Source: Caballeronia sp. M1242 (GTDB lineage Bacteria > Pseudomonadota > Gammaproteobacteria > Burkholderiales > Burkholderiaceae). From it: DNA of 64,000 bases. Below, one piece after another: positions 37,401 through 47,209 of the stretch. The notes beneath the pieces were generated by a model. That model saw only the letters and a list, made by a program, of their open reading frames with translations. It was not told the origin of the DNA and made no database searches. Each line of letters opens with the position of its first letter. Position 1 is the first letter of the stretch. The stretch spans positions 434,001 through 498,000 of the forward strand of contig NZ_CP071130.1 in assembly GCF_017220215.1 (NCBI RefSeq), written 5' to 3'. The position numbers were made by a program, and so were the translations under genes.

Positions 37401-38422
37401 TGAAAGCACCGCATATCGGCACATTGCGGGCGGGCGCACGCGCAACGATAGCGGATGTCGCGGGCGTCACGGTGGGGCACTGCACGCTCGATGCCGGCGA
37501 CGTGCAGACCGGCGTGACCGTCGTGCTTGCGCACGGCGGCGATCTGTATCGCGAGAAAGTGCCTGCCGCCGCGTGCGTGATCAATGGCTTCGGCAAGAGC
37601 GTCGGCCTCGTGCAAGTGGATGAACTCGGCGTGCTCGAAACGCCGATTGCATTGACGAATACGTTCGGCGTCGGTGCCGTTGCAGCGGCGCAGATTCGTT
37701 CGGCGTGCGAATCAAATCGGGACATAGGGCGTGAGTGGCCGAGCGTCAATCCGCTCGTCTTCGAGTGCAACGACGGCTATCTGAACGACTTGCAGGCGTT
37801 CGCCGTCGAAGAGGCGCATTACCGCGAAGCGCTCGCCGAATGCGAGAAGGACTTCGCGCGCGGTGCGGTCGGCGCGGGGCGCGGCATGTCGTGCTTCGAA
37901 CTCAAAGGCGGCATCGGGTCGGCGTCGCGGATCGTCGCTAGCGGCGGGAACGCATATGTTGTCGGCGCGCTCGTGCTCGCCAACTTCGGGCGGTTGCCCC
38001 AGCTCACGATAGCGGGCGAGCCCGTCGGCCTCGCGTTGCACGCGGCCGCGCAAGGGCAGATGACGCCGGAGCAAGGCAGCATCATCATGCTGCTCGCGAC
38101 CGATGCGCCTTTGGACTCGCGACAATTGCGACGCATGGCGATGCGCGCGGCCGCCGGCCTGGCGCGCACGGGCTCGGTCTATGGCCACGGAAGCGGCGAC
38201 ATTGCGCTCGCGTTCTCGACGGCGTACACCGTGCCGCACGACGCCGCATACGTCACGCTGCCGCCTCTGCTTTCCGACGCGCGGCTCGATCCGCTGTTTC
38301 AGGCGGCTGCCGACAGCATCGAACAAGCGATTCTCGATGCGCTCTTCAGCGCGGAGACCGTGACCGGCCGCGACGGACATCGGCGGCTATCTCTCACGGA
38401 CGCATTGAAACCGACGCCATGA
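37400..38422 (+). CDS. P1 family peptidase, DmpA/BapA-type aminopeptidase
   Basis: A 340-residue self-processing serine Ntn-type hydrolase. VTVGHCTLD near the front, GRGMSCFELKGGIGSASR in the middle, and the cleavage/nucleophile site G226-S227 in GSIIMLLATDAPLDSRQLRRM, where the beta subunit begins. Relatives cleave N-terminal D-Ala, Gly or beta-amino residues (DmpA, BapA). No signal peptide, so it acts on imported peptides. It overlaps gsiD by 1 base and the M55 gene by 4. Confidence 0.9.
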   Translation: MKAPHIGTLRAGARATIADVAGVTVGHCTLDAGDVQTGVTVVLAHGGDLYREKVPAAACVINGFGKSVGLVQVDELGVLETPIALTNTFGVGAVAAAQIRSACESNRDIGREWPSVNPLVFECNDGYLNDLQAFAVEEAHYREALAECEKDFARGAVGAGRGMSCFELKGGIGSASRIVASGGNAYVVGALVLANFGRLPQLTIAGEPVGLALHAAAQGQMTPEQGSIIMLLATDAPLDSRQLRRMAMRAAAGLARTGSVYGHGSGDIALAFSTAYTVPHDAAYVTLPPLLSDARLDPLFQAAADSIEQAILDALFSAETVTGRDGHRRLSLTDALKPTP

Positions 38423-39243
38423 AAGTGCTGATCTCGACGGACATCGAAGGTATCGCGGGTGTGTTTCATCCCGAGCAAACGCGGCCCGGCAACGTGGAGT
38501 ACGAGCAGGCGCGACGCTGGATGACGCATGAGGCGAACGCGGCGGCCCAAGGCGCATTCGAAGGCGGCGCGTCCGAAGTATGGGTGAACGATTCGCACGG
38601 CGGCTTTCGCAATCTCTTGCCCGAAGCGTTCGATTCACGGGTGCGGCTCGTACTCGGCAAGCCACGCACGCTAGGCATGATGGCGGGCCTCGAAGCATCG
38701 CCCGATCTGGTGTTCATGGTCGGCTATCACGCGCGCGCACAAAGCCGCGGCATTCTCGCGCACACGATCAACAGCACGGCGTTCGCGCGCGTGAAGGTCG
38801 ACGGCGAAGAGGCCGGCGAGGCGGCGCTGTACGGCCGGCTCGCAGAAGAACGCGGCGCGCGCGTGGCGCTGCTCACAGGCGATGACGTCTTCGGCGCCGA
38901 GACCTTGCCCTTGTTCGCAGGCGCGCGCTTCGTCTGCGTGAAATCGGCGCATGGCTATTCCAGCGGCGTGACGCAAACGCCCGCTGCGGCATGCGAAGCG
39001 ATCCGGCGCGCGGCGCAAGAGGTCGTCGAAGGCGCTGCACACGAGCGCTTTGGCGCGCGCCACGAAGCTTCGACACGGCACTGCGAACTCCGCGTTCAGA
39101 CGAGCGCGCTCGCCGATCTCTTCTGCCAGTGGCCGTCGCTGGAACGCATCGACGCGGTCACGCTCGCCTTCGACGCGCCCAGCGCCGAGCATGTCGTTCG
39201 CACGCTCAATTGCCTTTCGGCAATGTCATTCATGTTACGGTGA
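38419..39243 (+). CDS. M55 family D-aminopeptidase (DppA-like)
   Basis: A 274-residue zinc aminopeptidase similar to Bacillus subtilis DppA. The two-zinc ligands are all present: D8, E10 (STDIEG), H60 (NDSHGG), H104 (VGYHARA) and a Glu about 134, with the probable catalytic H115 (AHTINS). DppA removes D-Ala from D-peptides and assembles as a decameric ring. It overlaps the P1 peptidase stop (ATGA) and is the last gene of the operon. Together with IaaA and DmpA it suggests use of unusual, possibly wall-derived or cyanophycin-type, peptides. Confidence 0.9.
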   Translation: MKVLISTDIEGIAGVFHPEQTRPGNVEYEQARRWMTHEANAAAQGAFEGGASEVWVNDSHGGFRNLLPEAFDSRVRLVLGKPRTLGMMAGLEASPDLVFMVGYHARAQSRGILAHTINSTAFARVKVDGEEAGEAALYGRLAEERGARVALLTGDDVFGAETLPLFAGARFVCVKSAHGYSSGVTQTPAAACEAIRRAAQEVVEGAAHERFGARHEASTRHCELRVQTSALADLFCQWPSLERIDAVTLAFDAPSAEHVVRTLNCLSAMSFMLR

Positions 39244-39294
39244 AGCCCGGAAGTATCGTTAGAATGGAGCCCTTGAGCAGGCACGCTCCATCCA

Positions 39295-39534
39295 ATGCCC
39301 GGCAGGCGAAGTGTCATGCATGACGTCAGGCTCGCACACAACGACGACACCGCGCTGGATCCGGCCGATCCGATGCTTGTCATGCGCGGATCGCTGTTCA
39401 TCGACGGTCACGAAGCCGGATGCTGGGAAGCGCGGCGCGACGGCACGTGGACGGCGCATCTGCGGCACGGCCAAGGATGGATCGTCGAGCCGAGCCGCGC
39501 CGCGCTGATCGAACGGCTGGCTCGCGGAGCATGA
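39295..39534 (+). CDS. Small conserved hypothetical protein
   Basis: A 79-residue soluble protein (72 from the second ATG at 39316). It has [39 protein letters not shown], a compact strand-rich pattern, with an N-terminal charged tail. No family recognised. It has a 51-base gap after the M55 gene and lies before crcB, so it could be part of either unit. Confidence 0.6.
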   Translation: MPGRRSVMHDVRLAHNDDTALDPADPMLVMRGSLFIDGHEAGCWEARRDGTWTAHLRHGQGWIVEPSRAALIERLARGA

Positions 39535-39577
39535 TGTCGGCACGCCCGCATTTTCATCAAGATTACTGAACAACTAC

Positions 39578-39955
39578 ATGTACCTGTCGATCATCGCGGT
39601 GGGACTCGGCGGCGGCCTCGGCTCGCTGCTGCGCTGGGCGCTCGGCCTGCGCCTGAACGCCGTCTTTCCGAACCTGCCGCTCGGCACGTTCGCGGCCAAT
39701 GTCATCGCGGGCTACATCATCGGCGTGGCGGTTGCGTTCTTCGCGCGTGTTCCGGATCTCTCTGTCGAGTGGCGGCTTTTCGTCATCACCGGGTTGATGG
39801 GCGGCCTGTCCACGTTTTCGACGTTCTCCGCGGAAGTCGTCGCGCATTTGCAGCAGGGGCGGCTCGGCTGGGCGCTGGCGGAGATCGCCATCCACGTCGG
39901 GGCGTCGCTCGTGATGACCGCGCTCGGCATCGCAACGGTGGCCGTCGCAAGCTGA
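39578..39955 (+). CDS. crcB: Fluoride channel CrcB/Fluc
   Basis: A 125-residue four-helix membrane protein. Family signatures are [34 protein letters not shown] and [17 protein letters not shown] (the STFSTF pore segment with Phe box residues). Homodimers form the double-barrelled fluoride channel that exports fluoride. I checked the short 43-base leader for a fluoride riboswitch and found none. Confidence 0.92.
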   Translation: MYLSIIAVGLGGGLGSLLRWALGLRLNAVFPNLPLGTFAANVIAGYIIGVAVAFFARVPDLSVEWRLFVITGLMGGLSTFSTFSAEVVAHLQQGRLGWALAEIAIHVGASLVMTALGIATVAVAS

Positions 39956-40089
39956 TCGGCGACACGTTCGCGACACCTTTTGGCTTTTATCCCGCGCCCG
40001 TTTCCTACAATCCTTCCCGCGTTCAAACGCCCGACACTTCGCCGCGCTTTCAGCGGCTCGATTTTTATTGCAACACAGAAGGTGAAGAC

Positions 40090-40563
40090 ATGCCCGAGTT
40101 CCCGCTTATCGAAATCAGACCGTACCGGGCGAGTGATCTCGACGGCGTGATCGACCTGTTTCTCCGCGCGGTGCGCGAGACAGCATCGGCGGATTACAAC
40201 CAAAAGCAGATCGACGTCTGGGCGCAGGCCGATCCCGACGAATGGGCGCTCGCCCGCGCGAGCCGCCCGACGTGGGTGGCGTTCAGCGGCGGCCAGCTTG
40301 CCGGATTCGCCGATCTGGAGCGAAACGGCCTGATCGACATGATGTTCGTCCACCCGGAGCACCAGCGCAAAGGCGTAGCGACCGCGCTGCTCGCGCGCAT
40401 CGAAGCCGAGGCGGACGAGGCGGGCATGCAGGTGCTGCACACCTACGCGAGCGCGACAGGCCGGCCGTTCTTCGAATATTGCGGGTTCACGATGCTGCTG
40501 GCACGCGCGGTCGTCGTGCGCGGACAGCGGTTCGTGCAGTTCGTGATGGAGAAAGTGCTGTGA
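40090..40563 (+). CDS. GNAT family N-acetyltransferase
   Basis: A 157-residue acetyltransferase. Core RPYRASDLDGVIDLF, then DMMFVHPEHQRKGVATALLARIEAEA, where H-Q-R-K-G-V-A is the acetyl-CoA pyrophosphate loop (Q/RxxGxG/A), and a C-terminal YCGF segment typical of the fold. ATG 40090 follows GGTGAAG; the long open frame upstream overlaps crcB and is not real. A TACAAT hexamer at 40006-40011 may be a -10 box. Substrate unknown. The gene is followed by the hutH promoter. Confidence 0.85.
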   Translation: MPEFPLIEIRPYRASDLDGVIDLFLRAVRETASADYNQKQIDVWAQADPDEWALARASRPTWVAFSGGQLAGFADLERNGLIDMMFVHPEHQRKGVATALLARIEAEADEAGMQVLHTYASATGRPFFEYCGFTMLLARAVVVRGQRFVQFVMEKVL

Positions 40564-40575
40564 GCATCGCGCGTT

Positions 40576-40688
40576 CTGTATAGACAAGCGTCGCCTATAT
40601 CCGCTAATCGGGCTAAGGGGAATCCCGGAAAGCCTCTTGTTTCGCCGTTTATGCCCGTTTAGACTGGCGTCTGACTTGTATAGACAGG
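40576..40688. promoter_or_regulatory. HutC-type operators and candidate promoter before hutH
   Basis: CTGTATAGACAAG (core 40577-40586) and CTTGTATAGACAGG (40675-40688, core 40678-40687) are near-identical to each other and to the sites at 20.7 kb. A promoter-like pair, TTGTTT (40637-40642) and TAGACT (40660-40665) with a 17-base spacer, lies between them. The second operator overlaps the AGGA ribosome site of hutH, whose ATG is at 40696, so HutC binding may block both transcription and early elongation. Confidence 0.7.
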
Positions 40689-40695
40689 ATGAAAC

Positions 40696-42243
40696 ATGAT
40701 TACGCTGACGCCCGGAAAACTCACGCTGCCGCAACTGCGCCGAATCGCGCGCGGCTCCGATTCTCTGCGGCTCGATCCCGCGAGCTTCGACGCCATCGAC
40801 GCCAGCGCGCGCGCGGTCGCGGCCATCGCCGCGAAGGGCGATCCGGCGTATGGCATCAACACGGGCTTCGGGCGGCTCGCGAACACGCATATTCCCGCCG
40901 ACCAGCTCGAACTGTTGCAGCGCAATCTCGTGCTGTCGCACGCGGTCGGCGTGGGCGAGCCGATGTCGCGCCCGGTCGTGCGGCTGCTCATGGCGCTGAA
41001 GCTGTCGAGCCTCGGACGCGGCCATTCGGGCATCCGCCGCGAAGTGATCGAGGCGCTCATCACGCTGTTCAACGCGGACGTGCTGCCGATCATCCCGGTG
41101 AAGGGCTCGGTCGGCGCATCCGGCGATCTCTCGCCGCTCGCGCATATGTCGACGGTGCTGCTCGGCATCGGCGAAGTCACCATTCGCGGCGAACGCGCGA
41201 GCGCGCTCGACGGTCTCGCGGTCGCCGGCCTGAAGCCGTTGACGCTCCAGGCCAAGGAAGGGCTCGCGCTGCTGAACGGCACGCAGGCATCGGCGGCGCT
41301 CGCGCTGTATCACCTGTTCGCCATCGAGGACCTGTTCCGCACCGGGCTCGTGGCAGGCGCGCTGTCGGTGGATGCGGCCGCGGGCTCGGTCGTGCCGTTC
41401 GATGCGCGCATCCATGAGTTGCGCGGGCATCGCGGGCAGATCGACGCAGCGGCGGCGTATCGCGCGCTGCTCGCCGGCTCGGGCATCAATCTGTCGCACG
41501 CGGATTGCGAGAAGGTGCAGGACCCGTACAGCCTGCGTTGCCAGCCGCAAGTGATGGGCGCGTGCCTCGACCAGATGCGCCACGCCGCCGACGTGCTTCT
41601 GATCGAAGCAAACGCGGTCTCCGATAACCCGCTGATCTTCCCCGATACCGGCGAAGTGCTGTCGGGCGGCAATTTCCACGCTGAACCGGTTGCTTTCGCC
41701 GCCGATAATCTCGCGCTCGCCGCCGCTGAAATCGGCGCGCTGGCCGAGCGGCGCATCGCGCTCTTGATCGACGCCACGCTTTCCGGCCTGCCGCCGTTCC
41801 TCGTGCGCGACGGCGGCGTGAACTCCGGCTTCATGATCGCGCACGTGACGGCGGCGGCGCTCGCCTCCGAGAACAAGACGCTGGCGCATCCCGCTTCGGT
41901 CGATTCGTTGCCCACGTCGGCGAATCAGGAAGATCACGTTTCCATGGCCACGTTCGCCGCCCGCAAGCTCGGCGATATCGCGAGCAACACGGCCAACATT
42001 CTCGCCATCGAACTGCTGGCGGCGGCGCAGGGCGTCGATCTGCGCGCGCCGCACAAGACGAGCGCGCCGCTCATCGAGGTGATGAACACGCTGCGCGCGC
42101 ACGTGCCGCATTACGACCTGGACCGCTACTTCGCGCCGGATATCGCGGCCATCGCCAAACTGGTCGAGCAGGGCGCGATCGCGCGGCATAGCCCGTTCGC
42201 ATTTGCTTCCGAAGCCGCGGAAAAGGCGGAAGCAAGCGCATGA
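40696..42243 (+). CDS. hutH: Histidine ammonia-lyase
   Basis: A 515-residue lyase converting L-histidine to urocanate, the first step of the pathway. The MIO-forming triad A141-S142-G143 lies in [15 protein letters not shown]. Other conserved stretches are [11 protein letters not shown] and NEDHV-like [17 protein letters not shown]. It is the first gene of the hutHCDFG operon, directly behind HutC operators, and overlaps hutC by 4 bases. Confidence 0.96.
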   Translation: MITLTPGKLTLPQLRRIARGSDSLRLDPASFDAIDASARAVAAIAAKGDPAYGINTGFGRLANTHIPADQLELLQRNLVLSHAVGVGEPMSRPVVRLLMALKLSSLGRGHSGIRREVIEALITLFNADVLPIIPVKGSVGASGDLSPLAHMSTVLLGIGEVTIRGERASALDGLAVAGLKPLTLQAKEGLALLNGTQASAALALYHLFAIEDLFRTGLVAGALSVDAAAGSVVPFDARIHELRGHRGQIDAAAAYRALLAGSGINLSHADCEKVQDPYSLRCQPQVMGACLDQMRHAADVLLIEANAVSDNPLIFPDTGEVLSGGNFHAEPVAFAADNLALAAAEIGALAERRIALLIDATLSGLPPFLVRDGGVNSGFMIAHVTAAALASENKTLAHPASVDSLPTSANQEDHVSMATFAARKLGDIASNTANILAIELLAAAQGVDLRAPHKTSAPLIEVMNTLRAHVPHYDLDRYFAPDIAAIAKLVEQGAIARHSPFAFASEAAEKAEASA

Positions 42244-42935
42244 ACACGCCCGCGTATCAGGAGATCAAGGACTACATCCTGCAGCGCATTCACATTGGCG
42301 AGTGGCGCGAGGGCGATCAGGTGCCGTCCGAGAACGAGCTGGCGCGCGAGTTCAAGGTCGCGCGCATGACCGTGAACCGCGCGCTGCGCGAACTGACCGC
42401 CGAACAGGTGCTGACGCGCGTGCAAGGCGCGGGAACCTTCGTCGCGCAGCCGAAGTACGCGTCGACGCTCGTCGAGATTCGCAGCATCTCGGACGAAATC
42501 GCTGCGCGCGGTCATGCGTATCGCGCGCAGGTGCTGCATCTGGGCGCATCCATCGTGGACGAGGCGCTCGCCGGCGAGATGCAACTCGCGCTCGGCAGCC
42601 CGGTGTTTCATTCGCGCGTGCTGCACTTTGAAAACGACGAGCCGGTGCAACTCGAAGAACGTTACGTGAACCCGGCGCTCGCGCCGGAGTACGCGCGGCA
42701 GGATTTCACGACGATCACGCCGAACCAGTACCTGATGATCGCCGCGCCGCTGCAGCGCGTGGAATACCGGATCGAGGCGTCCGTGCCGTCGCCCGAAATC
42801 CGCGCGGCGCTCGCGATGGGCGAGCACGAGCCGTGTCTGTTGCTGCATCGGCGCACGTGGTCGCGGGATGCCGTCGCGTCGGTCGCGAATCTCTGGCATC
42901 CCGGCGACCGATATCAATTCACCGGGCACTTCTGA
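42240..42935 (+). CDS. hutC: Histidine utilisation repressor, GntR/HutC family
   Basis: A 231-residue regulator. The N-terminal winged helix is GntR type ([44 protein letters not shown]); the C-terminal UTRA domain binds urocanate, which releases the repressor. Autoregulated from the hutH promoter. It overlaps the hutH stop (ATGA) and the GTG of hutD follows its stop by one base. Confidence 0.95.
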   Translation: MNTPAYQEIKDYILQRIHIGEWREGDQVPSENELAREFKVARMTVNRALRELTAEQVLTRVQGAGTFVAQPKYASTLVEIRSISDEIAARGHAYRAQVLHLGASIVDEALAGEMQLALGSPVFHSRVLHFENDEPVQLEERYVNPALAPEYARQDFTTITPNQYLMIAAPLQRVEYRIEASVPSPEIRAALAMGEHEPCLLLHRRTWSRDAVASVANLWHPGDRYQFTGHF

Positions 42936-42936
42936 C

Positions 42937-43506
42937 GTGACGATCATTCCTGGGGCTTCGCTCATCGCCGTGCCGTGGAAGAACGGCGGCGGCATCACGC
43001 GCGAGATCGCGGCGGGGCCGCCGGGCGCGTCGCTCGATGCGTTCGCGTGGCGGCTGTCGGTCGCGGACGTGTCGTCGGATGGCGCGTTTTCGGCGTTTAC
43101 CGGCGTCGATCGCGCGCTCGTCCTGCTCGACGGCGCGGGCATGCTGCTCGCCGAAGCCGGTGGCCGCGAGCATCGGCTCGACGAACCGCTCGCGATGGCG
43201 CGCTTTGCGGGCGAAACGCCGATCCACGCCAGTCTCATCGACGGCCCGACGCGCGACTTCAACGTGATGGTGCGGCGCGACCGCGCGCGCATGTCGGTGA
43301 GCGTGCGGCGGGCCGGGCGTCATGAACTGGCGCAGGAGCACGAATCGACGTTCGCCTACTGCGCGAGCGGCAGCCTGAATATCGCGTCTGCCGACGGAAC
43401 GCGCGCAATGCTCTATCCGGGCGATACCGCGCGCATCGAGCGCAATTGCATCGTCGAAGCCGCGGGCGATGCCGCGTGGCTTTGCATCGGCATCGAGGAG
43501 AGATGA
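42937..43506 (+). CDS. hutD: HutD/Ves family cupin protein
   Basis: A 189-residue bicupin-like protein starting at GTG 42937 (VTIIPGASLIAVPWKNGGGITREIA, the family's usual start). Contains FAWRLSVADVSSDGAFSAF and PTRDFNVMVRR. HutD proteins accompany hut operons; one proposal is that they buffer hut induction by urocanate. One base separates it from hutC, and it overlaps hutF by 4 bases. The in-frame extension back to 42868 overlaps hutC and is unlikely. Confidence 0.9.
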   Translation: MTIIPGASLIAVPWKNGGGITREIAAGPPGASLDAFAWRLSVADVSSDGAFSAFTGVDRALVLLDGAGMLLAEAGGREHRLDEPLAMARFAGETPIHASLIDGPTRDFNVMVRRDRARMSVSVRRAGRHELAQEHESTFAYCASGSLNIASADGTRAMLYPGDTARIERNCIVEAAGDAAWLCIGIEER

Positions 43507-44888
43507 GCTTGAACCTCTATTTCGCGGACCACGCGCGCTTGCCCGATGGCTGGCGGCGCAACGTGCTGATCGAGTGGAACGACGACGGCGCGCTCACACG
43601 CGTCGAGCCGGACAGCGCGGCTCCCGCTGGCGTCGAGCGGGCGAAAGGCCCGGTGTTGCCGGGCATGCCGAATCTGCATTCCCACGCGTTCCAGCGCGCG
43701 ATGGCCGGGCTCACCGAATATCGCGCGAGCGCCGCCGATACCTTCTGGAGCTGGCGCGACCTGATGTACCGCTTCGCCGCGAAGATCGGGCCGGACGCGC
43801 TCGCGGACATCGCGCATTGGCTCTACATCGAAATGCTGAAGGCGGGCTACACCTCCGTCTGCGAATTCCACTACGTGCATCACGCGCAGGACGGCTCGCC
43901 GTATGCGAACCGCGCGGAACTGGCCGAGCGCGTGGTGGACGCCGCAGAGCGCGCGGGCATCGGCATCACCATGCTGCCGGTGCTCTATCAGTACAGCGGC
44001 TTCGGCCAGGCCGCGCCGCGCGACGATCAGCGCCGCTTCCTGCATACGCCCGAGAGCCTCCTCGACATGCTCGATACGCTAGCCCGCGCCCGGCCGGAGA
44101 ACGGCGCGCGGCGTTACGGCGTCGCACCGCACTCGCTGCGCGCGGTCTCGGGCGAGTCGCTCGCGGCGCTCCTCGAAGGCTTCGACGCCCGCTTCGACCG
44201 CGCTCCGGTGCACATTCATATCGCCGAGCAGGTTGCCGAAGTCGATGCGTGCGTCGCCGCGACCGGCCAGCGGCCGGTGCAGTGGCTGCTGGATCGCTTC
44301 GACGTGGATGCGCGCTGGTGCCTCGTCCACGCCACGCATATGGACGCGAGCGAATGTCGCCGCCTCGCCGAAAGCCGCGCGGTCGCCGGCCTGTGCCTCA
44401 CGACGGAGGCGAATCTCGGCGACGGCTTCTTCGCGGCGCGCGACTATCTGGATGCGGGCGGGCGCTTCGGCATCGGCTCGGATAGTCACGTGGGCGTCGA
44501 CTGGCGCGCGGAACTGCGGCTGCTCGAATATGGCCAGCGTTTGCTGCGTCGCGAGCGCAACGTGCTGGCGTCGGCTGGCGACACGCGGCCGGCCGACCGT
44601 CTTTTCGACGCCGCCCTCGACGGCGGCGCGAGCGCGACCGGGCGGCGCGTCGGTGCGCTCGCGGCGGGCATGCGCGCGGACTGGATCGTGCTGGACCAAG
44701 CGCATCCCGGCATCCGCGGCCTTTCCTGCGACGCGTGGCTGTCCAGCGCGGTTTTCTGCGAGCATGGACAGACGCCGGTGCGCGACGTGTTCGTCGGCGG
44801 CCGCAAGGTCGTGACCGACCGCCGCCACGCCGACGAAGAGCGGGCACTCGCGCGTTATCGCGCGGCGCTCGGCGAACTGCTCGCGTAA
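43503..44888 (+). CDS. hutF: Formimidoylglutamate deiminase
   Basis: A 461-residue amidohydrolase converting N-formimino-L-glutamate to N-formyl-L-glutamate. Metal motif PNLHSHAFQRAMAGLTE, then HIHIAEQ, LVHATHMD and GSDSHVGVDWRAELRLLEYGQRL, all conserved. Its presence with HutG defines the five-step formylglutamate route rather than the HutG formiminoglutamase shortcut. It overlaps hutD (ATGA). Confidence 0.95.
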   Translation: MSLNLYFADHARLPDGWRRNVLIEWNDDGALTRVEPDSAAPAGVERAKGPVLPGMPNLHSHAFQRAMAGLTEYRASAADTFWSWRDLMYRFAAKIGPDALADIAHWLYIEMLKAGYTSVCEFHYVHHAQDGSPYANRAELAERVVDAAERAGIGITMLPVLYQYSGFGQAAPRDDQRRFLHTPESLLDMLDTLARARPENGARRYGVAPHSLRAVSGESLAALLEGFDARFDRAPVHIHIAEQVAEVDACVAATGQRPVQWLLDRFDVDARWCLVHATHMDASECRRLAESRAVAGLCLTTEANLGDGFFAARDYLDAGGRFGIGSDSHVGVDWRAELRLLEYGQRLLRRERNVLASAGDTRPADRLFDAALDGGASATGRRVGALAAGMRADWIVLDQAHPGIRGLSCDAWLSSAVFCEHGQTPVRDVFVGGRKVVTDRRHADEERALARYRAALGELLA

Positions 44889-44912
44889 CGTTCAACTCCC
44901 GGAGCCGCAGAC

Positions 44913-45725
44913 ATGGATACCGTTCACGATTGCTCCATCTACACGCTGGAACGCGGCACCGCGCCGCTTTTGATTTCGATCCCGCATCGAGGCACGCGCA
45001 TTCCGGAGGCGCTCGTCGATGAGATGACGCCGGTGGCGCGGCGCGTCGACGATTGCGACTGGCATCTGGAGCGGCTGTATGCGTTCGCGCGCGAGTTGGG
45101 CGCGTCAATTCTGCTGCCGGAATATGCGCGCTACGTGATCGACCTGAACCGCCCGCCGGACGACGCGAATCTGTACCCCGGTCGCGACACGACGGGTCTC
45201 TGCCCCGTCGATACGTTCGACAAAGAGCCGCTTTACCGCCCGGGACACGCGCCGTCGCGCGAGCAGATCGAGGCGCGTCGCGCGTTGTACTGGCAGCCGT
45301 ATCACGACGCGCTCGCCGGCGAGCTCGCTGCGCTGCGCGAAGCGCACGGGCGCGTGCTGCTGTGGGAAGCGCATTCCATCCGTTCGGTCGTGCCGCGTTT
45401 CTTCGAGGGCCGCTTGCCCGACTTCAACTTCGGCACGGCAGACGGCGCGTCGGCGGCGCCGGGACTCGCGGAGCGGCTGGCAGAGGTCGTATCGCGTGAC
45501 GGGCGATATACGAGCGTCGCCAATGGGCGTTTCAAGGGCGGCTACATCACGCGGCGCTACGGCGAGCCGGCGCGCGGCATCCACGCGGTGCAACTTGAAC
45601 TGACGCAGGTGACCTACATGCAGGAAACGTCGCCCTATGCGTACGACGACACCCGCGCCAGCGCCGTTCAGCCGCTGCTGCGCGAATTGATGACCGTGGC
45701 GCTCGAACATGTGGCGGCGCGCTGA
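44913..45725 (+). CDS. hutG: N-formylglutamate deformylase
   Basis: A 270-residue hydrolase releasing formate and glutamate, the last pathway step. ISIPHRGTRIPEAL, CDWHLERLY, YVIDLNRPPDDANLYPGRDTTGLCP and LLWEAHSIRSVVPRFFEGRLPDFNFGT are characteristic of the FGase family, with His and Asp metal ligands. A GGAG lies upstream of the ATG. Last gene of the operon, 24 bases after hutF. Confidence 0.94.
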   Translation: MDTVHDCSIYTLERGTAPLLISIPHRGTRIPEALVDEMTPVARRVDDCDWHLERLYAFARELGASILLPEYARYVIDLNRPPDDANLYPGRDTTGLCPVDTFDKEPLYRPGHAPSREQIEARRALYWQPYHDALAGELAALREAHGRVLLWEAHSIRSVVPRFFEGRLPDFNFGTADGASAAPGLAERLAEVVSRDGRYTSVANGRFKGGYITRRYGEPARGIHAVQLELTQVTYMQETSPYAYDDTRASAVQPLLRELMTVALEHVAAR

Positions 45726-45916
45726 CTGCGGCGTTCGTCACCCGCCCGGATCAATGCCTGGATTATTGCTCGTTGAACAAATATCTTTCATGAGAATCGG
45801 GGTTTCCCCTAAGTCGATGACCTCCTAAACTTCTCTCCAAGCGAAAGGAAATCAGAAAACGCTTAAAAAGCTCTCCGGTTTCCAATCGATCTCACAACAA
45901 GATATTGGAGGTCATC

Positions 45917-46237
45917 ATGATCAAGTCATTCGTTCCGGCACTCGTCATCGCTTCGGCTCTGGCCGCTCCGACTTTCGCCTTCGCGCAAAACAACGCGCCC
46001 GTGACGCGCGCTGAAGTTCGCGCAGAACTCGCTCAGTTGGAAAAGGCTGGCTACAACCCGTCGCAAGACCGCGTGGACTATCCGCAAAATCTGCAAGCCG
46101 CTCAGGCGCGCGTGAACGCGGAGCAAGGTGCCGTTGCAACGACGTCGTATGGCGCGTCGACCGCTGGTAACGCCCAGTCGGGCGCGCGTGCAGCCGTCAC
46201 GATGTCGGATCGCAACTCGGTCTACTTCGGCCACTAA
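45917..46237 (+). CDS. DUF4148 secreted protein
   Basis: A 106-residue exported protein with a signal peptide ending FAFAQ. The DUF4148 motif PVTRAEVRAELAQLEKAGYNP follows, then a low-complexity Ala/Ser/Thr tail. TTGGAGG precedes ATG 45917 by five bases, and a strong terminator follows, so it is probably well expressed. A paralogue lies at 59347. Function unknown; the family is abundant in Burkholderia. Confidence 0.9.
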   Translation: MIKSFVPALVIASALAAPTFAFAQNNAPVTRAEVRAELAQLEKAGYNPSQDRVDYPQNLQAAQARVNAEQGAVATTSYGASTAGNAQSGARAAVTMSDRNSVYFGH

Positions 46238-46305
46238 GCCGGAGTCTGTGATCCCGCAGCGGATAGCGCGCGGCGGGTAGCAGGAGCAGGGCAAACGTAG
46301 TGAAG

Positions 46306-46341
46306 AAAGCGCCGGCCGCGTTATCGCAGCCGGCGCTTTTT
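46306..46341 (+). terminator. Terminator after the DUF4148 gene
   Basis: AAAGCGCCGGC (46306-46316) pairs with GCCGGCGCTTT (46329-46339) over 11 bases, followed by a T-run to 46341. About 70 bases after the stop. The A-rich left arm could also act on the minus strand. Confidence 0.85.
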
Positions 46342-46438
46342 GCTGTGCAGTCGGCACGCGCGAGGCCGCCGCAGCGAGGTTTCATGCGCCTGAAAGCATA
46401 ATCCGGCACGCTAAGGTCTTCGTCCCGGATCATTGCCG

Positions 46439-47209
46439 ATGCACATCCTCACGAAGTGTTTGCTCGCCAGCGCCGCCGTCGCACTCGGCCTCGCGTGTTC
46501 GCCCGCGCGCGCGGGCAATCCCGATGCGCTCTGGCAAATCGTCCATGACCGCTGCGTGCCCGCCGCCGATGGCGCGCGCATCGGGCAGCCTTGCGCCGAG
46601 GTGAACGTCGCAGGCGGCTATGCGGTGCTGAAGGACATCGTCGGCGTCGCGCAATATCTGCTGATTCCGACCGCACGCGTGAGCGGCATCGAAAGTCCGG
46701 CGCTCCTGGAACCGGACACGCCGAACTACTGGCGCGATGCATGGAACGCGCGCCATTACGTCGACGACGCGCTGCGCCGCGGCTTGCCGCGCGACGAGAT
46801 GTCGCTCGCGGTCAATTCGGCGAGCGGACGCACGCAGAACCAGCTGCATATTCATATCGACTGCCTCGCGGACGACGTGGCAGAGGCGCTGCGCGAAGCG
46901 GGCCCGGGCATCGGCACGCAGTGGACGCCGCTGCCCGTACGCCTTCGCGGACACAGGTATCGCGCGTTGCGCATCGACGACGCGGACTTGTCGCGCACCG
47001 ATCCGTTCCGGCTGCTGGCCGCCACCGTCGCGCAGGAAGGCGGTTCCATGGGCGATCAGACGTTGCTGCTCGTGGGCGCCGAGCGCAGCGACGGCGCGCC
47101 CGCGTTCTTTCTGCTCAACGATCACGTCGGTCCGGGCGATTTCGCGTCGTCGGAAGAATTGCAGGATCACACCTGCGCGCTGGCCGGACGCGTCATCGTC
47201 AAGCCGTGA
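46439..47209 (+). CDS. cdh: CDP-diacylglycerol pyrophosphatase
   Basis: A 256-residue protein that hydrolyses CDP-diacylglycerol to CMP and phosphatidate. Signal/anchor peptide of about 26 residues, then LWQIVHDRCVP, PCAEVNVAGGYAVLKDIVGVAQYLLIPT, GIESPALLEPDTPNYW and the HIT-like active-site motif NQLHIHIDCL. The match to E. coli Cdh is extensive. ATG 46439 is used; TTG 46433 is less likely. It overlaps a doubtful minus-strand frame at its end. Confidence 0.9.
   Translation: MHILTKCLLASAAVALGLACSPARAGNPDALWQIVHDRCVPAADGARIGQPCAEVNVAGGYAVLKDIVGVAQYLLIPTARVSGIESPALLEPDTPNYWRDAWNARHYVDDALRRGLPRDEMSLAVNSASGRTQNQLHIHIDCLADDVAEALREAGPGIGTQWTPLPVRLRGHRYRALRIDDADLSRTDPFRLLAATVAQEGGSMGDQTLLLVGAERSDGAPAFFLLNDHVGPGDFASSEELQDHTCALAGRVIVKP

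Noticed and set aside
39535..39577. Fluoride riboswitch before crcB
   Set aside because: The leader is only 43 bases after the previous gene and lacks the conserved pseudoknot motif.
39712..42189. 825-residue minus-strand frame across crcB, the GNAT and hutH
   Set aside because: It is antisense to three well-supported genes and has shadow-type composition.
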